From Geosiphon pyriformis (lineage: Eukaryota; Glomeromycota; Glomeromycetes; Archaeosporales; Geosiphonaceae), in the NCBI GenBank assembly GCA_016748015.1, contig JAAOMT010000128.1, forward strand, positions 1,394,607 through 1,458,606: 64,000 nucleotides of DNA, read 5' to 3'. Positions within the stretch are counted from its first letter, which is position 1; each line of letters starts with the position of its first letter. The translations under genes and the position numbers were made by a program. The notes beneath the pieces were generated by a model, which was given only the letters and a program-made list of their open reading frames with translations, was not told where the DNA came from and did not search any database. Below, piece by piece: positions 57,875-64,000 of this stretch.

Positions 57875-59143
57875 ATCAAGACCAGAGATGCAATGCCAAT
57901 CAAACAATAAGCATACAGAGTACCACCAGCCAGCCATGAAATCATTTATCAAGAAATCAACTGGATGCTTAACAATGGGTTAATTCAACTATTAATAAGT
58001 CCATGATTATTACCAGTAGTACTGGTCCATAAAAAGAATGGAAAAATCCATTTTTGTGTGGACTACTGAAAACTGAATGAAGTAACTAAAGGTGATAGCT
58101 ATCCAACACCAAAGATCCAAGAATTATTCGATGCTTTCAGCAGAAAAAAATGGTTCTTAACATTAGATTTAGACAGTAGTTACTAACAAGTAGCCATGAA
58201 GCCAGAAGATAAGGAGAAAACAGCTTTCACAACACAAGAAAAAAATTTTGAATTTGAAGTTATGCCATTTGGCTTGATGAATATACCAGTAACATTCCAA
58301 TGGCTTATGGAAATTGTCTATACTGGACTACTGTGAAAATCAGTAGTTGTTTACTTAGACAACACCAATGTGTTCTCAAAAACATTTGATGATTATCTAT
58401 ATCATTTTCAACAAATGTTTAAAAGACTAAGAAGAGCCAGATTAAAGCTAAATACAACTAAATGTTTCTTTGGCAAAACTAAACTTAAGTTTTTGGGGCA
58501 TGTTGTAAGCAAAAATAGAATCAAAATGGATCTGGACAAGATTGAAATTGTTAAGAACTTTTCAGTACCAAATAATCTTACAGAATTGAGAGCATTCTTG
58601 GAATTTGCTGGATACTACTGCTGCTTCATTAAAGACTTTTCCAAAATAGTTCAACCACTACACCAGCTCCAAACAAAAAACACCAAATATGAATGGACAG
58701 AAATCCAACAAGAAGCTTTTAATACATTAAGAAGAAAGCTTATTCAAGCCCCAGTACTAATCTATTCGGATTATAATAAGCCATTCATAATTACAATTGA
58801 TGCATCTGGTCAAGCATTGGGAACAGTACTATCACAAAAAAGACCAGATAGAAGAGAACATCCAATAGCTTACACCAGTAGAAGCTTAAGTCCAGCGGAA
58901 AAGAACTATGGAACTTCAGTACTGGAACACTTAGCTATTTATTGGGCCGTTATCAAATGGAAAGAATACTTGAGTCAGAAGTTTGATGTATACACTGATT
59001 ACAAAGGATTGACTTCAATTCAGAAGCAAAAATTTGGAGATAATTGCCATACCAGATGGAAAATAAAACTTTTACCATTTAATTATACAGTACATTATAA
59101 AAAAAAAAAAACAATGAAAATGTTGACGGATTGTTGCAAATGA
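57875..59143 (+). pseudogene. E6 reverse transcriptase and RNase H
   Basis: It continues the dUTPase frame: AYRVPPASHEIIYQEI, LPVVLVHKKNGKIHFCVDY, WFLTLDLDSSY (motif A), VMPFGLMNIPVTFQ and VVVYLDNTNVFSKTFDD, where YLDD has become YLDN. The thumb and RNase H are open from 58,370 to 59,143: FFGKTKLKFLGHVVSKN, YEWTEIQQEAFNTLRRKL, IITIDASGQALGTVLSQ and LAIYWAVIKWKEYLSQKFDV. An A-run at 59,100-59,112 probably explains the frame change before integrase. Confidence 0.91.
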
Positions 59144-59232
59144 GACAAATCTAAAAACATTTCAACCCAAAAATATAACAAAAGATAAATATACAAAAAT
59201 ACCAACAACTCTAACATTATATAAATACTCAA

Positions 59233-60569
59233 TTGTTTAAGGAGAAATTATCTCAACAAGAACAAAAAAGCATAAAACAACAATCAAAATATTTTATCAA
59301 CCATCAAAATATATTTTACCAGAAGAACAGAAGAAATCCAGATCAACCAATCAAAGTAATCACTGAACCAGAGAAAGAAACAATACTATTTAACATGCAT
59401 TTAGATCCAACAGCAAGACATTTTCATAAAAAAGCAACCATAGAAAGAACCAGAAAAAAATACTATTGGCCATTAATGTATCCAGACATTATTTAATATG
59501 TTCAAAGTTGTGATGCTTGTTAAAGAAAAGATAGAACAAAACCCAGTGAACCATTAAGACCAATCAAAGTAGGACAACCATTCAACCATATTAAAATTGA
59601 CTTAGTAGAACCATTGACAATCACCAGTAAAGGCAACAGATATATTGCAGTAGCCATGGACTATCTCACTAAATGGCCAGAAACAAAAGCCATTCAAAGA
59701 GCAGATGCAGAATCCATTGCCAAATTCATTCATCAAAATTTGATTTGTTGATATGGATGTTCAAAAGAACTACTATCAGATCAAGAAACCCACTTTGTGA
59801 ACAGAACATTGACAGAATTAAGTCAAAGATTTGGAATTAAAAGACCATTATCATCACCATACCATCCACAAATGAATGGATTAGTTGAAAGATTTAATAG
59901 AACACTGTGTGAAGCAATAGCCAAAATTAGCCAAAAAAACCAGAATAAATGGAATTTGTTTATACCATCAGTATTATTTGCTTATTAGACAATGAAGTAA
60001 GATACTACACAAGCAACACCATTTGAATTGGTATATGGTAGAACAGCAACATTACCAGTTGAGATAGAATTCAAAACATATCCAACAAAACCAATAACAG
60101 AAGATAATTTCTAAGAAACATTGTTGAAAAGAACATATGACTTAATAAAAACACTAGAAAACAGATAACAAAAAACAGCTGATAACATCCAAAAGTCACA
60201 AGAAAAGCAAAAAAACGACACAATAACCAACTACCAGATAAACCAGTTGAATTCAAAATTGAAGACAAAGTACTATTACATTATACCAAAGCAGAAAAAC
60301 AATGGAGTGGAAAATTTGACTCCAAATGGGATGGACCATTTCACATAGAAGAAATTCTAGGAAATAGAGCTTATAAATTAAGATGGGACAATAAAATTTT
60401 AATCAAAGCAGCACATAGTGATCAACTGAAACCATATCACCAGATAGCATCATCATCATCTACCAATAACATTCCACAACTGGGAGTACAAAAAATACTA
60501 GTTCAACCAGATGAAATTCCATGAGATTTGGAACCAATCATAGTTATTAAACCAAACACGTCAAATTGA
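59233..60569 (+). pseudogene. E6 integrase
   Basis: Zinc domain: NMHLDPTARHFHKKAT, then CDAC (59,380-59,525). Core: KIDLVEPLTI, LLSDQETHFVNRTL and NGLVERFNRTLCEA keep Asp, Asp, Glu. The C-terminal GPY/F part is KWDGPFHIEEIL near 60,330, with an acidic end at 60,569. Stops near 59,495, 59,522, 59,750, 59,988 and 60,000 read Gln, Arg or similar in relatives. No chromodomain. Confidence 0.9.
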
Positions 60570-60696
60570 ACAACCAAAAGAGTATATAAAGACACAATAT
60601 ATATGACAAAAACAACCAAGAAAAATAGAAATACCAGATTATATTCACACTATAGCTCAACAATTGTTCCAAACCTTAAGTTAACAACAGTTAGAC

Positions 60697-61260
60697 ATGG
60701 AAATTGTTATTAACAACCAAATAATTTACTATTAAAACACCCAAAAAAAAACAAAAAATACACCATATTAGTGGCCACCAAAGAATGATAAAAACTAAAC
60801 AGATAACTTAATAGAAAAAGTGAAAAACATTTTTGGAAAAATACCTATTATGATACTAACAGAAAAGCTTACAAAAAAAAATTGGAAGCAATGGACAAAA
60901 CGACTTCCAATATCATACTGCTACTATCAGTTAAGTCAAAAGTTGAATATTCAGGAGTTGTATATCAATAAATCCAAGAAAATATTCAATCAAGACATAA
61001 TACAACAAATTGAAAAATTTATTGGAAAGAAAATGAATTCAACACTACATGTTAAAACAATGTACCAACTATACAACATATTTCAGAACTATCCAGAAAT
61101 ACTGTTACACTTAGACATGGAAACCATAACCATTAACCAATAGAGAAAAATGAACAATACACAAGTAGAAAACATGAGAAACAGAGTCGAACAAACAATA
61201 CTTGAAAAAAAAGTATTAGAATTAATTCAAACCAAAGATTTTGATAAAGCTTAATATTAA
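60697..61260 (+). pseudogene. Family-A third ORF (E6 copy), unknown function
   Basis: ATG (MEIVINNQIIYY) to TAA, again exactly 564 bp. The open part 60,820-61,143 includes LTKKNWKQWTKRLP, SYCYYQLSQKLNIQELY, DIIQQIEKFIGKKMN and MYQLYNIFQNYPEILL. The last part (MRNRVEQTILEKKVLELIQT) is coiled-coil-like. A premature TAA two codons before the end comes from CAA. No signal peptide or membrane helix is seen. Confidence 0.74.
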
Positions 61261-61272
61261 AGAAGAAGATAA

Positions 61273-62127
61273 TATTACTCATAAAAGAAGAAAAACAGAT
61301 ATAGAAAAATAGTAGACCAATAAGAAAGTAGTAGTTAGCATATGAGCACATTGCTCAGCAATGTGGAGCAATGTCAGAAATTATGGCACATTGCTCAGCA
61401 ATATGGAGCAATGTCAAGAAAATATGACATATTGCTCAGTAATATGAACATTGCTTAAGAAATTATAGCACATTGCTTGGAAATATAAGTGATCTTGTAA
61501 AACCCAAATTATGTATATATAGTGGTAGCATTAGAAGTAAAAAAGACAAACCTCTCAGTTTAGATTTTATTTAAGCCACTTTTTAATCCACAAATATCAA
61601 TAAATAATTATTTTCTATCTCAAATCCATTCTTTACTATTAATACTTTATGTTGATAGTTATTGACACTTAACTACACTAGAACAATAGCTCTTGATTAT
61701 GGCTATTGATGGAATACTAACTTGTGCATTGCCTTGGCTCATTTTTTTATTTCTTTTTATTTTTCTTTTCTTTGATTTTATTATTGCATACTAATTGATT
61801 AAGGATTAAAGCACTGAGTTATTGATGTTATAGACAGTCTGGTAAAAGACCCAGAAATAAGGGTAGAATTATATATATATTAACAGATAGTTTACCAGAA
61901 GTGCACGACTGCCAGAATAAACCAGCCACCATGCTAAAGACAGAAATTGGGAAAACAACTTACCAACCAACTATATTATTATTAAATCTCTGTCCATTAT
62001 ACAAAAGACTCAACTCTAAAACCTTTAGATACACCTCCATACCAGTATTACCAGCATTATTAAGATATTGAGCACTAAGTTACAGATTTGATATTTGATT
62101 TAAGACCTCAAATAAACATCTGTAACA
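61273..62127 (+). repeat. E6 3' LTR (family A variant, 855 bp)
   Basis: TATTAC...GTAACA ends. The R/U5 part matches other family-A LTRs in reverse complement (CTCTCAGTTTAGATTTTA near 61,553), but the U3 repeat block is different. Confidence 0.9.
61345..61520 (+). promoter_or_regulatory. E6 U3 block of CATTGCT-C-AGCAATG inverted repeats and TATA box
   Basis: Three to four degenerate units of a 15-bp inverted repeat with a one-base centre, plus half-sites GGAGCAATGTC, occupy 61,345-61,490. This is the same U3 position as the AATTCC-T-GGAATT block of the other family-A LTRs. A GTATATATAG box follows near 61,512-61,521. The promoter role is inferred. Confidence 0.6.
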
Positions 62128-63023
62128 CCATTTTTGCTTACAACATGTCCCAAAACTTGAGTTCTATTTTTTCAAAAAAATACTTGGTTTTATTTAATTT
62201 TAATCCAGCTCTTTTTAGTCTTTTGAATATTTGCTGAAGATGATGTAAATGATCATTAAATGTTTTAGAGAACATGTTGATATTATTCAGATATATGACT
62301 ATTAATTTCCATAGCAGTCCAGTATAAACAATTTCCATGAATCATTGAAATGTGGCAGGAGTATTTATTAAGCCAAATGGCATCATCTTAAATTCGAAAT
62401 TTTTTTCTTGAGTTGTAAAAGCCATTTTCTCTTTGTCTTCTGGTTTCATTGCTACTTGCTAATAACCACTGTTTAGATCTAAAGTTGAGAACTATTTCTT
62501 TTTTCCAAAAGTGTCAAACAGCTCTTGGATCTTTGAAGTTGGATAGCTATCTCCTTTTGTTATTCTATTCAGTTTTCAGTAATCTACACAAAAGTGAATT
62601 TTCCATTTTTCTTCTGAATTAATACCACTGGTGATAACTATAGACTCATTGATGACTGAATTAGCCTGTTGTCAAGCATCCGATTGATTTTTTGATGAAT
62701 GATCTTATGGCTGGCTAGTAGTATTTAGTAGGTTCTTTGTTTAATTGGCATTGTATCTTCAGTCTTGATCTGGTGCTAGATTATGTTAGTTTTGCCAAAT
62801 TCATTTTTACTGGCAAAGATGTTATTGAAATTATTGAGTAATATCTTTAGCTGTATATGTTGTAGTGGGTTTAGATTTCTCAAGTTCATCTGTTCTAATT
62901 GTTCTGATTAGAACAAATAACATTTTTCTTGCCCATATATTGTTTGAGATGTAATATCTATATATTTGCACAGTTGTGGAAAATCTGGAATGGTGTTTGG
63001 CAGTTGGTCTTTAATTTTAGTGG
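62128..63023 (-). pseudogene. E5 reverse transcriptase and linker (upstream part)
   Basis: Read leftward from 63,020: linker end (TIPDFPQLCKYIDITSQTIY, GQEKCYLF, LNNFNNIFASKNEFGK), RT fingers (IHFCVDY near 62,590), GDSYPTSKIQELFDTFGKKK, FSTLDLNSGY, FKMMPFGLINTPATFQ, then IVIYLNNINMFSKTFNDHL (YLNN in place of YLDD) and the thumb NKTKYFFEKIELKFWDML. E6 follows at 62,127. It has several in-frame stops. Confidence 0.87.
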
Positions 63024-64000
63024 TGTTACCAGAGGTTTTTGGTCTCTTCTTAGCTCTTGTATGTTTGTTGTAATGCTGTTAATTCATGACTATGGGAAGT
63101 GTTTGAACCTCTGATAACTGAATTTTATCTTCAAATTATCTTCTATAATTTGAACTGCTGGGCTTATAAGTGGAATGGCCAATTTCATGCCAGTTGCTTC
63201 ATATAGTTACATTGTAGTAAACATTAACTCTTTCCCAGAAATTGCTCATCTGGAAGCTTACTAAAAATGTGTAGTTACTTTGCTGTGAAAGTCAACTCTT
63301 CTACAGGAATCTTGTCTGTAGGCTACCCTAATGATTATAATAAGAAAATAAAAGAAAAAAAATAAAAGAAATGTAAAAGAAATAGAATTCTGTCAAGGAA
63401 AACGTTTTCTATTCAGGCCTGGAGTCACTAACAGTTTACTGAAATTGGTAGCTAATCAATTTTAAAACATTAGTTGGATTTTGGGGATTTTTCAAGTGCA
63501 ATAATTAAAGAATTTGGTTTTTTGAATTATTTGATATTTATTTCTTTTTGTGTGTGTAGAAATAGTTCTAAGTAATAAATCTAAGTAAGATATATTTTCT
63601 TGAAGAGAGAAGCTCTTTTTTTATACAACTTATTATAACACTATTCTATAAACTTGAACTTTGTTTTTTTCTACAATTTCACTAAATTAAAGATACATTT
63701 TAGCAAACTACAAGTTATTTCTGTGAACTATTAGATATTTTGGTGAACTGTCAATTATTTTGGCAAATTTTTACAAATTTCAGCAAACTTTTGAATGTTA
63801 CATATTTTGGGATATTGCATGATTAATTATCGCATTTAGATTACATTTGTGTTATGTACAAATTGGATTATTAATTAAATGATAATTTCGGACATTTTGC
63901 TAATGTAATAGGTAATAATTTGAAACGATAATATATGCTAATTAATGATAGGAATAAAGATAATTTCATGCTAAATAATATCTCTAATTTTGTCTGGTAA
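63024..64000 (-). repeat. E8 LTR (family B), cut by window edge
   Basis: TGTTACCAGAGG onward, aligned to 5,750-6,732 along its whole length. At 64,000 it lacks only the final CA. GTGG (63,020-63,023) precedes it. It is the 3' LTR of a minus-strand family-B element or a solo LTR; the window cannot tell. Confidence 0.9.

Larger units (their letters stand above)
55626..62127 (+). mobile_element. E6: 5'-truncated family-A element, plus strand
   Basis: It begins abruptly at the protease/Cys-rich spacer (ccagaatgg, equivalent to 18,275 in E1) and runs through Cys-rich module, dUTPase, RT, RNase H, integrase and third ORF to a complete 3' LTR at 61,273-62,127. The 5' LTR, Gag and protease core are missing. 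It is inserted in the E5 RT in opposite orientation. Its U3 repeats differ from the other family-A LTRs, so it is a distinct subfamily. Confidence 0.88.
43100..63023 (-). mobile_element. E5: family-A element broken by E4, E6 and E8 insertions
   Basis: One minus-strand family-A element explains four blocks: 3' LTR 43,100-43,964, third ORF and integrase 43,965-45,687, integrase zinc domain 55,443-55,625, and RT to linker 62,128-63,023. E4 (plus) separates the first two from the third, and E6 (plus) separates the third from the fourth. The sequence between zinc domain and mid-RT is missing, as is the 5' half of E6, so one deletion ending at 55,625/55,626 is the simplest history. E8 interrupts the linker at 63,024; the rest lies outside the window. 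Treating 62,128-63,023 as a different element cannot be excluded. Confidence 0.72.

Noticed and set aside
55626-62127. E6 block as an inversion of E5
   Set aside because: E6 has its own 3' LTR with different U3 repeats and a distinct sequence, so it is a separate insertion followed by deletion.

Overview
The window looks like a piece of an arbuscular mycorrhizal fungus genome, most likely Rhizophagus or a close relative. It is very AT-rich and dominated by transposable elements. The few host genes carry short spliceosomal introns. The LINE ORF1 and ORF2 remnants belong to a LINE type I recognise from Rhizophagus proteomes. No database search was run, so the genus call is an inference.

Layout. 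1-22,611 is a nest of Ty3/gypsy LTR retrotransposons, all on the minus strand. Family-A element E1 (1,905-21,954) sits in the LTR of an older family-A element, E3 (1-1,904 plus 21,955-22,611). A complete family-B element, E2 (5,750-15,561), sits inside the E1 reverse transcriptase. 22,612-24,660 is a minus-strand LINE (ORF1 and the first codons of ORF2) that E3 interrupted. 24,661-26,800 is extremely AT-rich. 26,801-35,760 is a gene island with three host genes: a two-pass membrane protein with a Gly/Ser-rich repeat tail (28,256-31,876, +), a CBP3/UQCC1-type cytochrome bc1 assembly chaperone (32,290-33,576, +) and the TFIID/SAGA subunit TAF12 (35,680-33,724, -). 35,760-38,370 is AT-rich again. 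38,371-40,300 is the 3' end of a minus-strand LINE ORF2. 40,994-43,099 is a plus-strand LINE ORF1 plus ORF2 start, interrupted by the next LTR element. 43,100-64,000 is a second nest: a minus-strand family-A element (E5) carrying a complete plus-strand family-B element (E4, 45,688-55,442), a 5'-truncated plus-strand family-A element (E6, 55,626-62,127) and the LTR of another family-B element (E8, from 63,024).

The main biology is the unusual make-up of both LTR families: Gag with a conserved N-terminal domain whose reading frame opens at GTG rather than ATG, an aspartic protease, a Cys-rich four-CxxC-type module, a dUTPase with all five motifs in order, a beta-rich linker, RT, RNase H and integrase with a GPY/F end. 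A third ORF follows integrase; it is exactly 564 bp in three family-A copies and about 708-720 bp in family B, where it runs through the polypurine tract into the 3' LTR. Every copy in the window is dead. LTR pairs differ almost only by transitions, often TG in one copy where the other has CA, as expected from decay of methylated CpG, while host genes keep CpG.
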